Positions 1 to 8,583 of a stretch of DNA of 64,000 bases are shown one piece after another. The stretch is from Methyloversatilis sp. (GTDB lineage Bacteria > Pseudomonadota > Gammaproteobacteria > Burkholderiales > Rhodocyclaceae). The notes beneath the pieces were generated by a model. The model ran no database searches. It saw only the letters and a program-made list of their open reading frames with translations, and was not told the DNA's origin. Position 1 is the stretch's first letter; each line of letters begins with the position of its first letter. The DNA is taken from positions 1 through 64,000 of the forward strand of contig NZ_JAUYNV010000053.1 of NCBI RefSeq assembly GCF_030698125.1. Reading direction: 5' to 3'. A program made the translations under genes and the position numbers.

Positions 1-636
1 TTCGGCGGGGATGGATGCGCCGAAGCTCTGGCCCGGGTGCTGGCGACCGAGCAGGGCGGCCATCTTGGCACCGGTCGGGCCCGACGCTTTGAGTGACTCG
101 ATGTATTCGCGCCGCTGCAGGTTCTCGCGGATGGCGATGTACTCCATCTCGGGCGTGATGAGGCCCTGACGGGCGTAGTGCATTTGAGAGACGTTACGCC
201 CGGGCAGCGCACGGCGCGGTGCGCGGTGCAGGCCGGGGAAGCGCAGATGGGCGGTGGCCGCATCGCGGGCGCGTTCGGTGCCGAAGGCGGACGAAAGACC
301 GGACAGCTGCTCGGTGTCGCCGCGCTCGGCAATCCAGCCCGAGCGCACGCCGGGCAGGCCGGAGCGGATGTCGATGGCGGCGGCCGGGTCGGAGTAGGGG
401 CCGGAGCAGTCATAGACATAGACCGGCGGGTTCTTCTCGGCGCCGAAGGAGGCGGGGGTGTCGGACTGGGACACCTCGCGCATGGGCACACGGATGTCCG
501 GGCGCGAGCCTTCGATATAGACCTTGCGCGAATTGGGCAGCGGCGCGACGGCCGCCGAGTCGACGTGCGCCTGCGCGGCGAGGAAGGTGTCGCGGGATTC
601 GCGGGAGTCGGGGGACAGCGGGTCTTTGGCGTTCAT
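1..636 (-). CDS. thiC: Phosphomethylpyrimidine synthase ThiC, N-terminal part (runs off left edge)
   Basis: ThiC is a radical-SAM enzyme that rearranges aminoimidazole ribotide to HMP phosphate, the pyrimidine half of thiamin. Only the first 212 codons are in the window. The gene begins with ATG at 636, preceded by an AAAGGAG Shine-Dalgarno sequence, and continues past base 1. Visible family sequence includes the segments [31 protein letters not shown] and [21 protein letters not shown]. The C-terminal cysteine motif that binds the cluster is outside the window. A TPP riboswitch lies directly upstream, so thiamin feedback control is expected. Identification is secure from sequence and context. 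Confidence 0.95.
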   Translation of the reverse strand, partial: MNAKDPLSPDSRESRDTFLAAQAHVDSAAVAPLPNSRKVYIEGSRPDIRVPMREVSQSDTPASFGAEKNPPVYVYDCSGPYSDPAAAIDIRSGLPGVRSGWIAERGDTEQLSGLSSAFGTERARDAATAHLRFPGLHRAPRRALPGRNVSQMHYARQGLITPEMEYIAIRENLQRREYIESLKASGPTGAKMAALLGRQHPGQSFGASIPAE

Positions 637-688
637 GGAAGCTCCTTTGGGGCGACGGGAACGCCAGCGCCCGGAGGTGGAGCTGCCC

Positions 689-771
689 GTTTCCCTACGC
701 CGGCATGATCCGGATCAGGTGTTGAGGGTGTGTCTCAGCCGCCAGCCTGCGCCGGGCGGCACCCCTAACGT
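689..771 (-). promoter_or_regulatory. TPP riboswitch (THI element) upstream of thiC
   Basis: Read on the minus strand, the segment contains the invariant CTGAGA core, then ACCTGATCCGGATCATGCC and GCGTAGGGAA, the conserved parts of the thiamin pyrophosphate aptamer. It ends about 50 bases before the thiC start, the usual place for control of thiC translation or early termination. No clear terminator T-run is visible between aptamer and start codon, so translational control is the simpler reading. Confidence 0.93.
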
Positions 772-797
772 GTGCAGGCTGAAAGTACCCTGCCGGC

Positions 798-841
798 GGC
801 GCCAGCGCAAGCGGCGCCAGCGCAAGCGGCGCGGTTCAAGC
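798..841. repeat. Short GC-rich tandem repeat, 15-bp unit, about 2.5 to 3 copies
   Basis: Two exact copies of GGCGCCAGCGCAAGC (798-812, 813-827) are followed by a degenerate third. The repeat sits between the TPP riboswitch and the carbonic anhydrase start, where the thiC promoter should lie. No function can be assigned. Confidence 0.7.
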
Positions 842-907
842 GGCCGGTCTCGCGTGCCGTAAACCCCTCATCGTCCCGAACGGGACAGGGCTGACACGAG
901 ACCTGCC

Positions 908-2455
908 ATGCAAAAGACCCCCGCTCTGACTTCCTCCCTGATCGCCGCCGCGCTGTGCAGCGCGCTGGGCGTTGCCCACGCGGCCGACTGGCACGTCGTG
1001 TCGACCGACCGCGGCAAAACCATCGAAATCGACCGTGACAGCGTGTTGCGTGCAGAAAGCGGCAAGAAGGTGGCCTGGGGACGGCTGGTGCTGAGCGACG
1101 CCGACGCCCGGAAAACCGGCTACGCGATGGTGCAGGCGCTGAACCGCTACGACTGCCAGAGCCTGCGCTTTGCCACGATCAAGCGCGTCTACCTGGATGC
1201 CAACCACAAGATACTGCGCGAGGAACGTGCCGGCTCGGACAGCGACATCGCGTTGCTGCCCGGCACGCTGGACGAAAAGCTGTTCCGCGAAGTGTGTCAG
1301 CCGCCGGGTGCCGAGGAATTGCGGCAGGTTGCCGAGCAGGCGGGTCGCGCCGCACAGACGGCGGCGAACGCGGCCGAGGGGCAGGGCGGCATCCAGCGTA
1401 CCGAAATGGTCAGCATCAAGCCCGATCTGCGGGAAGCTGCGGCGCAGGCGCGCAGCGAAATGGCTGCGGCACCGAAAGCTGCTGCTCCGAAGCCGGACAG
1501 CGCAGAGAAGGTGACTACCCCGGCCGGTCTGAAGGAAAAACTTGCGGCGGCGGACAAGCCGGCGCCAGCCCGGTCGGTCGAACCGGTCGCTGAAAAGGTG
1601 GCTGCCCCGGTCGCGAAGCCCGCTCCGCCTGTCACGCGCAGTGAGATTCCCTTGCCGCCGCCATACCGGCCAAAACCCAGGCCGATGCAGATGGCCGCCC
1701 TGGCGCCGGACGTACATGCGGGGCCCAAGCCGAAACCCAAGGCAGCGGCGGAAGAATCCCCGCATCCTGCTGCGCACGGCGACATTCACTGGGCTTACGA
1801 AGGCGAGTTCGGACCGCAGAACTGGGGCAAGCTCAAGCCGGAATGGGCGCAGTGCAGCGAAGGCCGCACGCAATCGCCGATCGACATCCGCGACGGCATC
1901 AAGGTCGACCTGCCGCCGATCAGCTTCGACTACAGGACGAGTTACTTCACCATCATCGACAACGGCCATACGGTGCAGGTCAATGTCGGCGACGGCAGCA
2001 GCTTTACCTTGTCGGGCAAGCGCTATGACCTGGTGCAGTTCCACTTCCACAAGCCGGCCGAGGAACGCATCAACGGCAAGAGCTATGAAATGGTGGCCCA
2101 CCTCGTGCATCGTGATGTGGACAACAAGCTGGCGGTGGTCGCGGTGCTGCTCGACCGCGGTGACGAAAGCTCGATCTTCAATACGCTCTGGGCTTATCTG
2201 CCGCTGCAGAAAAACGTGGAATCGACGCCGGACGTGAGCATCGACCTCGCGAAACTGCTGCCGGAAAAGCGCGAGTACTTCACCTACATGGGTTCGCTGA
2301 CGACACCGCCGTGTTCGGAAGGTGTGACCTGGATCGTGCTCAAGCAGCCGCACCTCGTGTCGGCCGAGCAGATCGGTGTGTTCGGTCATCTGTACAGGAA
2401 CAACGCGCGGCCGGTGCAGGCGGCGAATTCGCGTCTGATCAAGCAGTCGCGCTGA
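908..2455 (+). CDS. Secreted alpha-class carbonic anhydrase with extra N-terminal domain
   Basis: The product (515 aa) has a signal peptide (about 1-26, ending AHA). A domain at about 27-130 beginning ADWHVVSTDRGKTIEIDRDS resembles surface-adhesin-E-like domains. A long Ala/Pro/Lys-rich linker (about 135-290) follows, then an alpha-carbonic anhydrase domain (about 292-515). The zinc ligands are H379 and H381 (QFHFH) and H398 (MVAHLVH). H354 matches the proton-shuttle histidine and T465 (SLTTPPC) the catalytic threonine, so the enzyme should interconvert CO2 and bicarbonate in the periplasm. Typical bacterial alpha-CAs are about 220-260 aa; the N-terminal half is an addition. It is a single gene, not part of an operon. 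Confidence 0.92.
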   Translation: MQKTPALTSSLIAAALCSALGVAHAADWHVVSTDRGKTIEIDRDSVLRAESGKKVAWGRLVLSDADARKTGYAMVQALNRYDCQSLRFATIKRVYLDANHKILREERAGSDSDIALLPGTLDEKLFREVCQPPGAEELRQVAEQAGRAAQTAANAAEGQGGIQRTEMVSIKPDLREAAAQARSEMAAAPKAAAPKPDSAEKVTTPAGLKEKLAAADKPAPARSVEPVAEKVAAPVAKPAPPVTRSEIPLPPPYRPKPRPMQMAALAPDVHAGPKPKPKAAAEESPHPAAHGDIHWAYEGEFGPQNWGKLKPEWAQCSEGRTQSPIDIRDGIKVDLPPISFDYRTSYFTIIDNGHTVQVNVGDGSSFTLSGKRYDLVQFHFHKPAEERINGKSYEMVAHLVHRDVDNKLAVVAVLLDRGDESSIFNTLWAYLPLQKNVESTPDVSIDLAKLLPEKREYFTYMGSLTTPPCSEGVTWIVLKQPHLVSAEQIGVFGHLYRNNARPVQAANSRLIKQSR

Positions 2456-2526
2456 TTGCGGTCGGCGTGAGCCGCGACGCCCGGCGCAGCGCCTGTCGCC
2501 GTGACCATCGTGGCGATCCGCTGTCG

Positions 2527-2556
2527 TAGGTTGGGGTGAGCGCAGCGATGCCCAAC
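2527..2556. repeat. REP-like intergenic palindrome
   Basis: GTTGGG (2530-2535) and CCCAAC (2551-2556) form an inverted repeat around GTGAGCGCAGCGATG. Sequences of this form are dispersed intergenic repeats in many beta- and gammaproteobacteria. No second copy is seen in this window. The rest of 2456-2675 holds no gene. A hairpin at 2660-2677 (GACCCGC, ACTC loop, GCGGGTC) overlaps the toxin stop codon but lacks a T-run. Confidence 0.5.
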
Positions 2557-2675
2557 AGGGCCGCGCCTGGCGCCGCGGAAACCCGGTGAGCGCGGTTCAG
2601 CCGTGTTTGCCGGGACGCAGGTGGCGCAAGCCGGCGGGGCGTATGACTCGATTGATGAGGACCCGCACTCGCGGG

Positions 2676-3113
2676 TCACAGAGACGCGAGGTGGACGCGT
2701 GCCGCCTCGCCCAGCTTTGCGTCGAAGGTGGCGAGCGGCGCCTTCAGTTCGGCCGCGAGCCAGAGATAGGCGGCATCGTAGGCGGTCAGACGGTAGCGTT
2801 GCGCCAGAGGCAGCAGGGCGGACGCATCGATTTCAAGCCGGACGATGTCACTGTCCGCAAAGAGGCCGAGTGCCGCAATGATCGATTCTTCACTTTGGCC
2901 GCACCTGATCTTCTTCAGCGCAACATTCACGATTTCGAAATCCAGCAGCACGGGTGCGAAGAGCGCATGTTCGGACATGCGCGCTTCGGCCTTGTCGCGT
3001 TCCGGTTCCTGAAATAGAACGGCGGCAAGCAGGCTGCAATCCACCACCAGCGGGGACTGCACGCGAAACTCGGCCGGCGGCTCGGCGACGTGCAGCATGC
3101 GCGGCACGACCAT
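2676..3113 (-). CDS. PIN-domain ribonuclease toxin (VapC/FitB-like)
   Basis: The product (145 aa) is a PIN-fold ribonuclease with the expected acidic active-site residues: D25 (VVDCSLL), E60 (LLDFEIVN), D113 (AYDAAYLWLA) and D131 (LATFDAKLG). Such proteins cleave RNA when freed from their antitoxin. About 20 residues precede the usual PIN start, so initiation at a later codon is possible. Its ATG overlaps the antitoxin stop by one base (TGATG), indicating translational coupling in the usual antitoxin-toxin order. The exact subfamily (VapC or FitB) cannot be fixed by eye. Confidence 0.85.
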   Translation of the reverse strand: MVVPRMLHVAEPPAEFRVQSPLVVDCSLLAAVLFQEPERDKAEARMSEHALFAPVLLDFEIVNVALKKIRCGQSEESIIAALGLFADSDIVRLEIDASALLPLAQRYRLTAYDAAYLWLAAELKAPLATFDAKLGEAARVHLASL

Positions 3114-3391
3114 CAGCGGCTGTCGCGGTCTTCGCGAATGAGATCGGTGCCGCGCGGTAAGTCGGCATGGGTCACCGGATAGCGTTGCCGCAGTTCGGCC
3201 GCAATGTCCTCAATGCGCCGCGTACCGCGTGTCGCGACGGTGGGGGCCGTGCCAGCGGGCCCGGCGTTCGCGGCTTCTTCAATGATGACCATCAGCTCGC
3301 CCTGCAGCGAGCGGTGATTGCGCGCGGCGCGCTCGCGCAGCTTTTGCGCCAGCGCCTCCGGCACGCCCTTGATCGACAGATTGACCTGCAT
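3113..3391 (-). CDS. Ribbon-helix-helix antitoxin (FitA/Arc-like)
   Basis: The product (92 aa) opens with MQVNLSIKGVPEALAQKLRE, the beta-strand plus helix of a ribbon-helix-helix DNA-binding domain (about 1-42, with NHRSLQGEL in helix 2). The C-terminal tail would wrap and inhibit the PIN toxin encoded immediately downstream. The ATG at 3391 is chosen because GGAGG lies eight bases upstream and because the longer reading frame lacks family sequence. The start is covered by a large palindrome at 3398-3436, a likely autoregulatory operator. Confidence 0.85.
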   Translation of the reverse strand: MQVNLSIKGVPEALAQKLRERAARNHRSLQGELMVIIEEAANAGPAGTAPTVATRGTRRIEDIAAELRQRYPVTHADLPRGTDLIREDRDSR

Positions 3392-3397
3392 GAAAAA

Positions 3398-3436
3398 CGC
3401 CTCCGGAACGGATCGGATGGATCCATTCTGGAGGCG
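3398..3436. promoter_or_regulatory. Palindrome before the antitoxin gene, probable operator
   Basis: Arms of 18 bases (CGCCTCCGGAACGGATCG and the complement of GGATCCATTCTGGAGGCG) pair at 15 of 18 positions around a 3-base centre. The palindrome starts seven bases from the antitoxin ATG and includes its Shine-Dalgarno sequence, so binding there could block expression. RHH antitoxins normally bind such inverted repeats together with the toxin. The alternative is an mRNA hairpin that masks the ribosome site. Confidence 0.6.
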
Positions 3437-3483
3437 ATTCGCAACCGGGTCAATCGAGGCGGAACGCCCCGACATGCCGTCGA

Positions 3484-4893
3484 TCAGTAGCGGTAGTGAT
3501 CCGGCTTGTACGGACCTTCGCGATGCACGCCGATGTAGCGCGCCTGCGTGTCGCTCAGTTCGGTCAATTGCGCATTCAGCTTCTTCAGCTGCAGGCGCGC
3601 GACCTTTTCGTCGAGGTGCTTGGGCAGCACGTAGACGCCGACCGGATACTTCTCTGTTTCGGTGAACAGTTCGATCTGGGCGATGGTCTGGTTGGCGAAC
3701 GAACTGGACATCACGTACGACGGATGGCCGGTACCGCAACCCAGGTTCACCAGACGACCCTTGGCCAGCAGGATGATGCGACGGCCCGACGGGAAGATGA
3801 CGTGATCGACCTGCGGCTTGATTTCGTCCCACTCGTACTTTTCGAGCGCGGCGACGTCGATTTCGTTGTCGAAGTGGCCGATGTTGCAGACGATGGCCTG
3901 ATCTTTCATCTTCAGCATGTGTTCATGCGTGATGACGTGGAAGTTGCCGGTGGCGGTCACGAAAATGTCGGCGTGTTCGACCGCGTAATCCATCGTGACG
4001 ACGCGGTAGCCTTCCATCGCGGCCTGCAGTGCGCAGATCGGGTCGATTTCGGTGACCCACACCTGGGCCGACAGCGCGCGCAGCGCCTGCGCCGAGCCCT
4101 TGCCCACATCGCCGTAGCCGGCGACGACGGCGACCTTGCCGGCGATCATCACGTCGGTGGCGCGCTTGATGCCGTCGACCAGCGACTCGCGGCAGCCATA
4201 CAGATTGTCGAACTTCGACTTGGTGACCGAGTCATTGACGTTGATGGCCGGGAATGCCAGGCGGCCTTCCTTGTGCATCTGGTACAGGCGGTGCACACCG
4301 GTCGTGGTTTCTTCGGTCACGCCCTTGATGTGCTTCAGGCGCTTCGAATACCAGTTCGGGTCACGCTTGAGCGTTTCGGTGATGGAATTGAACAGGCAGA
4401 TTTCTTCTTCGCTCGCCGGGTGGTGCAGCGCGGTCGGGTCAGTTTCGGCCTTGGTGCCCAGATGCAGCAGCAGCGTGGCATCGCCGCCGTCGTCGAGGAT
4501 CATGTTGCTGAAACCGCCGTCCGGCCATTCGAAGATGCGATGGGTGTAATCCCAGTACTCGACCAGCGACTCACCCTTGACTGCGAACACCGGCGTGCCG
4601 GCAGCGGCGATCGCTGCAGCGGCATGGTCTTGCGTCGAGTAGATGTTGCACGAGGCCCAGCGCACTTCGGCGCCCAGCGCTTCGAGCGTCTGGATCAGCA
4701 CGGCGGTCTGGATCGTCATGTGCAGGCTGCCGGTGATACGCGCGCCGCGCAGCGGCTGCTGTGTCGCGTACTCTTCGCGAATCGCCATCAGACCGGGCAT
4801 TTCGGTCTCGGCGATGGCGATTTCCTTGCGTCCCCAGTCGGCCAGCGACGGGTCGGCAATCACGAAATCCTTCAGATCAGTGGGGGCATTCAT
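3484..4893 (-). CDS. ahcY: Adenosylhomocysteinase (S-adenosylhomocysteine hydrolase)
   Basis: AhcY reversibly hydrolyses S-adenosylhomocysteine to adenosine and homocysteine, removing the inhibitory product of SAM-dependent methylation. The 469-aa product has the usual bacterial length. Visible motifs are the N-terminal [21 protein letters not shown], the substrate region [19 protein letters not shown], the NAD-binding GYGDVGKG and the C-terminal end [11 protein letters not shown] at 4893 is preceded by AAAGGAGCC. The leader contains a SAH riboswitch, so expression should rise when SAH accumulates. Confidence 0.98.
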   Translation of the reverse strand: MNAPTDLKDFVIADPSLADWGRKEIAIAETEMPGLMAIREEYATQQPLRGARITGSLHMTIQTAVLIQTLEALGAEVRWASCNIYSTQDHAAAAIAAAGTPVFAVKGESLVEYWDYTHRIFEWPDGGFSNMILDDGGDATLLLHLGTKAETDPTALHHPASEEEICLFNSITETLKRDPNWYSKRLKHIKGVTEETTTGVHRLYQMHKEGRLAFPAINVNDSVTKSKFDNLYGCRESLVDGIKRATDVMIAGKVAVVAGYGDVGKGSAQALRALSAQVWVTEIDPICALQAAMEGYRVVTMDYAVEHADIFVTATGNFHVITHEHMLKMKDQAIVCNIGHFDNEIDVAALEKYEWDEIKPQVDHVIFPSGRRIILLAKGRLVNLGCGTGHPSYVMSSSFANQTIAQIELFTETEKYPVGVYVLPKHLDEKVARLQLKKLNAQLTELSDTQARYIGVHREGPYKPDHYRY

Positions 4894-4965
4894 CTACGGG
4901 CTCCTTTGCAAGGGCAGGTGTGCTCACCTGCCATCCGCCACCGGACAATTCCGGCACTGCGGGTT

Positions 4966-5060
4966 CAGGTGAGCGCCGTTACAAATGTGCCCGCGACCGG
5001 CGACGGTCTGGCGGGGTCCGAGCCTGGGGGCCTTGCGGCACCTCGCAGCGCTCCTCGGAA
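4966..5060 (-). promoter_or_regulatory. SAH riboswitch upstream of ahcY
   Basis: On the minus strand the leader reads CCGAGGAGCGCTGCGAGG, then CAGGCTCGG, and closes with AACGGCGCTCACCT. These are the conserved strands of the S-adenosylhomocysteine riboswitch, an ON switch found before ahcY in beta- and gammaproteobacteria. The GAGCGC and GCGCTC strands pair across the element. An inverted repeat next to it (GCAGGTGAG near 4934-4942 on the minus strand, with CACCTGCC following) lies closer to the start codon and could be the expression platform. Confidence 0.9.
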
Positions 5061-5067
5061 GCTTTCG

Positions 5068-5073
5068 ATTATA
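5068..5073 (-). promoter_or_regulatory. Perfect -10 box for the ahcY riboswitch transcript
   Basis: The minus strand shows a perfect TATAAT. A start about seven bases downstream would fall at the first bases of the SAH aptamer. No convincing -35 box is found at 16-18 bp. The rest of 4894-5201, the gap between ahcY and the peptidase gene, holds only the riboswitch and a small CGGGCA-TT-TGCCCG palindrome at 5095-5108. Confidence 0.6.
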
Positions 5074-5201
5074 ACGTCGCACTGTACATCGGCCCGGGCA
5101 TTTGCCCGCGCCAACGATGCGACGCCGGCTACAGAGTGGCAGAAACCGCAATACGTTCCCGGCACGTCCGCATTTACGGCATCACCGAGCGCACCTTGAG
5201 C

Positions 5202-6755
5202 ATGAATCACGAAAATCACGACATGTCCCGCACCTCGACACCCATGGCTTCGCCGGGGCCTGCCGGCAACGTCCTCGGCGACCTCATCCGCAACCTCATC
5301 CGCAACCTCGCCGCCGGGCTGGGCGGTCTGCTGCTGTGGGTTCGCGCCCCGGGCGCCGCGCGCGCAGGCGTACTGGCGTGGGTCGCGCTCGAGATTGCCG
5401 GTCTGCTTGCCAGTGTCGGTTTCGAAGCCGCCCGCACCGGCAGCGACGGGCGGATCGACCCGGGTGCGCTGCCCGGTCAGCTGTTTCACCTGCCCTGGCT
5501 GCTGCTGTGTGCCTGGCTGGTGACCCGCCGACAGCACCGGAGCGACGCGCTGATGCAGGCCGTGGTGGTGCTGGCTGCGCTGTGGATATGGATCGATGTG
5601 TTATGGAATCTGGTCGCCCTGCTGCCGGGCGACATCTGGGACAGCCTGGGCAGCAACGCGCAGTGGGTGTGGTGGGCGCCGCTGGCCTGGGGCATCGTGG
5701 CGTCGACCGTCGTCCTGTGCCGGCTGCAGGGCGCAACCGGACTCCGGCGCGCCGGCGTGCTCTGCACGGTGCTGCTGGTGCTGGTACTGCCGCAGATTGC
5801 AGTCGGCCCGCAGGCGCCGCTCTGGCTGGCTGCCGAACCCCGGCAGGATCCGGCGGAAGCCGCACGCTGGCAGCAGGCGCGCAGCGAAACCGTGATCTAC
5901 CGTCAGCCCTCGTTGCTGACCGAGGCGCTGGCGCGGCTGGAACCCGGCCAGCCGGGCAAAACCGACCTGTTCCTGCTGGCGGTCGCCGGCCACGGCGCGC
6001 AGGACGTGTTCCTGCGCGAGGTGGAAAAGGTCGAACGCCTGTTTGCGGAACGCTTCGGCACCGGCGGGCGCAGTGTCGTGCTGGCCAATAACCCGGGTAC
6101 CGTGCTGACCCGCCCGCTCGCCACGGTCAGCGCGCTGGAACGCAGCCTGCAGATCATCGCGCAGCGCATGGACGACGATGAAGACGTGCTGTTCGTCTTT
6201 CTGACGTCTCATGGTGCCGAAGATCACCTGTTCGACCTCAGCCTGTGGCCATGGGAGCTGGAACAGCTGACGCCGCAGCGGCTGGCCGGACTGCTCGATG
6301 CGGCGGGCATCCGCAATCGCGTCATCCTGGTGTCGGCCTGCTATTCGGGCGGCTTCGTGCTGCCGCTGGCCGGTCCCGACACACTGGTGATGGCCGCGGC
6401 GCGCGCCGACCGCAGCTCGCACGGTTGTTCGCACGAGGCCGACTGGACCTTTTTCGGACGCGCCTTCTTCGACGAGGCGCTGCGCGAAACCACGTCGTTC
6501 ACCGATGCCTTCGAACGCGCGCGCACCGCAGTGGCCAGGCGCGAAGCAGCCGAGGGCCTTGAGCCATCGGAACCGCAGATTGCCGTGGGGGAGGCGATCA
6601 GCGTGCGGCTGGCCGATCTGGCCGCCGGATGGCAAACCACGCCCGGTTCATCACCTGCGCAGGCGGCGAGCGCCGCGGACGCCGAAACTTCGCGACCGCT
6701 CTGCGACGGAGAGCCGGCGCAACAAAAGTGCGCCGAGCCAGCGAACCAGCGTTGA
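5202..6755 (+). CDS. Membrane-anchored C13-family (legumain-like) cysteine peptidase
   Basis: From ATG 5202 the product is 517 aa; in-frame ATGs at 5223 and 5244 are alternatives and none has a strong ribosome site. The N-terminal half is hydrophobic, with about five segments (near 55-75, 92-108, 116-141, 155-173 and 183-201). The C-terminal half (about 215-475) has the C13/caspase-clan arrangement: a hydrophobic strand ending in H337 (FVFLTSHGAED) and another ending in C380 (VILVSACYSGG). The domain is probably on one face of the inner membrane. Legumain-clan enzymes cut after Asn/Asp or act as transamidases; the substrate is unknown. Codons near 5281-5305 contain a small tandem repeat (LIRNLIRN). 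Confidence 0.85.
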   Translation: MNHENHDMSRTSTPMASPGPAGNVLGDLIRNLIRNLAAGLGGLLLWVRAPGAARAGVLAWVALEIAGLLASVGFEAARTGSDGRIDPGALPGQLFHLPWLLLCAWLVTRRQHRSDALMQAVVVLAALWIWIDVLWNLVALLPGDIWDSLGSNAQWVWWAPLAWGIVASTVVLCRLQGATGLRRAGVLCTVLLVLVLPQIAVGPQAPLWLAAEPRQDPAEAARWQQARSETVIYRQPSLLTEALARLEPGQPGKTDLFLLAVAGHGAQDVFLREVEKVERLFAERFGTGGRSVVLANNPGTVLTRPLATVSALERSLQIIAQRMDDDEDVLFVFLTSHGAEDHLFDLSLWPWELEQLTPQRLAGLLDAAGIRNRVILVSACYSGGFVLPLAGPDTLVMAAARADRSSHGCSHEADWTFFGRAFFDEALRETTSFTDAFERARTAVARREAAEGLEPSEPQIAVGEAISVRLADLAAGWQTTPGSSPAQAASAADAETSRPLCDGEPAQQKCAEPANQR

Positions 6756-6796
6756 GACCGCAGCTGCTCGGGGCGGGGGTTGGCCCCGCCTGAAGG

Positions 6797-7171
6797 CTAC
6801 TTCTTGCGCGTGGCCTTGAACGGGAAGTCGAGGCCGGACACCCACATCGCGCCGGTGATTTCGTCGCCGCTTTCGTGCTGCTTGGCGTCGACCTTCACCT
6901 TCATGCCCGAATAGATGAACTCGCCATCAATCTTGCTGGTTTCGCTGTCGAAGGTGAAGCGGTCCATGGCCAGCTCGCTGCCATTGGCCTTCATCAGCAC
7001 CGAAAAGGATTTGGGATCGGCGTTCGGACCGGTGATCGTCAGCGTGCCGGTGACGTCGCCTTCCGGTGTTTCGAGGACCTGATAGTCCCACTGCCCGGCC
7101 GGCGTGGGTTTCATCGGCGAACAGGCGGCAAGCGCAAGAACGCTGAACAGCAGGCAGAGCAGTTTTTTCAT
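6797..7171 (-). CDS. Small putative lipoprotein of unknown function
   Basis: The product (124 aa) starts MKKLLCLLFSVLALAACSP, a lipoprotein signal peptide with lipobox LAAC and acylation expected at C17. The remainder looks like a small beta-rich domain with alternating polar and hydrophobic residues (GTLTITGPNAD, SFSVLMKANGSELAMDRF). I do not recognise a family. It converges on the peptidase gene and is followed upstream by a gap (7172-7306) that contains only a hairpin (AGGCTTGC at 7261-7268 with GCAAGCCT at 7276-7283). Confidence 0.75.
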   Translation of the reverse strand: MKKLLCLLFSVLALAACSPMKPTPAGQWDYQVLETPEGDVTGTLTITGPNADPKSFSVLMKANGSELAMDRFTFDSETSKIDGEFIYSGMKVKVDAKQHESGDEITGAMWVSGLDFPFKATRKK

Positions 7172-7306
7172 GGTCTTCAGTCTCCGTCGTTATGAAGGTC
7201 ACCCTGTGAAGCGGTGATCCGGGCGGCACGCGTCGCGCCGCTGCAGGCTCATGGTGCCGCAGGCTTGCTGAAGCGGCAAGCCTCCCTCCCTCACATTGAC
7301 GTGATC

Positions 7307-7768
7307 TCAACCGAGCGCGGCGATCACCTCGGGCGGCGCCTGTACCAGTTCGATCAGCACGCCTTCGCCGCACAGCGGGAATTGTTCGTTGCCCTTTGGA
7401 TGGATGAATACGATGTCGAAGCCGGCGGCGCCGCGGCGGATGCCGCCCGGCGTGAAACGCATGCCCTGCGCCGTCATCCACTCGACGGCCTTCGGCAGAT
7501 CGTCCACCCACAGCCCGATGTGGTTCAGCGCCGGCTCGTCGACGCGCGGCTTCTTCGACGGGTCGAGCGGCTGCATCAGATCGACCTCGACCCGGGTCGG
7601 CCCGGCGCCCAGCACGGCGATGTCCTCGACGACGTTTTCGCGTTCCGACGTGAAGTCGCCTTCCAGACCGAGGCCGAACACATCGACCCACAGATGCCGC
7701 AGTTTCATGCGGTCCGGACCGCCGATGGCGATCTGTTGCAGGCCGAGGATGCGGAAAGGTCGGTTCAT
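7307..7768 (-). CDS. VOC-family (glyoxalase/bleomycin-resistance fold) protein
   Basis: The product (153 aa) has the paired beta-alpha-beta-beta-beta modules of the vicinal oxygen chelate fold, with candidate metal ligands in [30 protein letters not shown] and [10 protein letters not shown]. Substrate cannot be predicted; it is not the classic glyoxalase I, which is encoded at 47771-48169. Its ATG overlaps the lgt stop by four bases, so it is co-transcribed downstream of lgt. Confidence 0.85.
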   Translation of the reverse strand: MNRPFRILGLQQIAIGGPDRMKLRHLWVDVFGLGLEGDFTSERENVVEDIAVLGAGPTRVEVDLMQPLDPSKKPRVDEPALNHIGLWVDDLPKAVEWMTAQGMRFTPGGIRRGAAGFDIVFIHPKGNEQFPLCGEGVLIELVQAPPEVIAALG

Positions 7769-8583
7769 GGATTCACTCCTTCAGTGCGGCGATACGCCAC
7801 GATCATCATCACGATGCCTGCCGCGACCATCGGCAGGCTGAGCCACTGGCCCATCGACAGCCCGCCGGCCAGCAGGCCTAGAAAGTCGTCTGGCTCGCGG
7901 CCGAATTCCGCCAGAAAGCGGAACCCGCCGTAGCCGATCAGGAACAAGGCACTGACCGCCGCCATCGGTCGCGGTTTGCGTGCGAACCACCACAGCAGCG
8001 CGAACAGCGCCAGCCCCTCGCCGGCGAACTGGTACAGCTGGGACGGGTGGCGCGGCAGCGCATCCACGGTCGGGAAGATCATGGCCCAGGGCACATCCGT
8101 CACGCGGCCGACCAGCTCCGCGTTGATGAAATTGCCCATGCGCCCGGCCGCCAGCCCGAGCGGCACCAGAGGTGCGATGAAATCGGTCAGCTGGAAGAAA
8201 CGCCAGTCCATGCGGCGTGCAAACAGCGCCGCCGCAATCAGCACGCCGAGAAAACCGCCGTGAAAACTCATGCCGCCGGACCAGATGGCTGGAATTTCCT
8301 GCCAGTTCTCAAGGTAGTACGCCGGCTTGTAGAACAGCACATAGCCCAGCCGCCCGCCCAGCACCACGCCCAGCACGCCGAAGAACAGCAGGTCGTCGAT
8401 CTGCTTCGTGTCGAGCGTGGGCACGCCCTGCGCGGCCAGCCGCCGCGCATGGACCCGGCCGAGAACCATGAAGCCGACGAAGGCCAGCAGGTACATCAGC
8501 CCGTACCAGCGCACGGCCAGCGGGCCCAGTTCGAAAGCGATCGGGGAAATCGTGGGATGTATCAGGAAGTCGGAGGCGGGCAC
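7765..8583 (-). CDS. lgt: Prolipoprotein diacylglyceryl transferase
   Basis: Lgt transfers diacylglycerol from phosphatidylglycerol to the lipobox cysteine of prolipoproteins, the first step of lipoprotein maturation in the inner membrane. The 272-aa polytopic product begins [28 protein letters not shown]. It contains the Lgt signature region [20 protein letters not shown] and the HPSQLYQ motif. Start is GTG at 8583. The later enzyme of the pathway, Lnt, is encoded at 41104-42570. Confidence 0.97.
   Translation of the reverse strand: MPASDFLIHPTISPIAFELGPLAVRWYGLMYLLAFVGFMVLGRVHARRLAAQGVPTLDTKQIDDLLFFGVLGVVLGGRLGYVLFYKPAYYLENWQEIPAIWSGGMSFHGGFLGVLIAAALFARRMDWRFFQLTDFIAPLVPLGLAAGRMGNFINAELVGRVTDVPWAMIFPTVDALPRHPSQLYQFAGEGLALFALLWWFARKPRPMAAVSALFLIGYGGFRFLAEFGREPDDFLGLLAGGLSMGQWLSLPMVAAGIVMMIVAYRRTEGVNP

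Noticed and set aside
836-2389. 517-codon minus-strand open frame opposite the carbonic anhydrase gene
   Set aside because: Low-complexity Arg-rich translation; the plus strand carries all catalytic residues of the enzyme.
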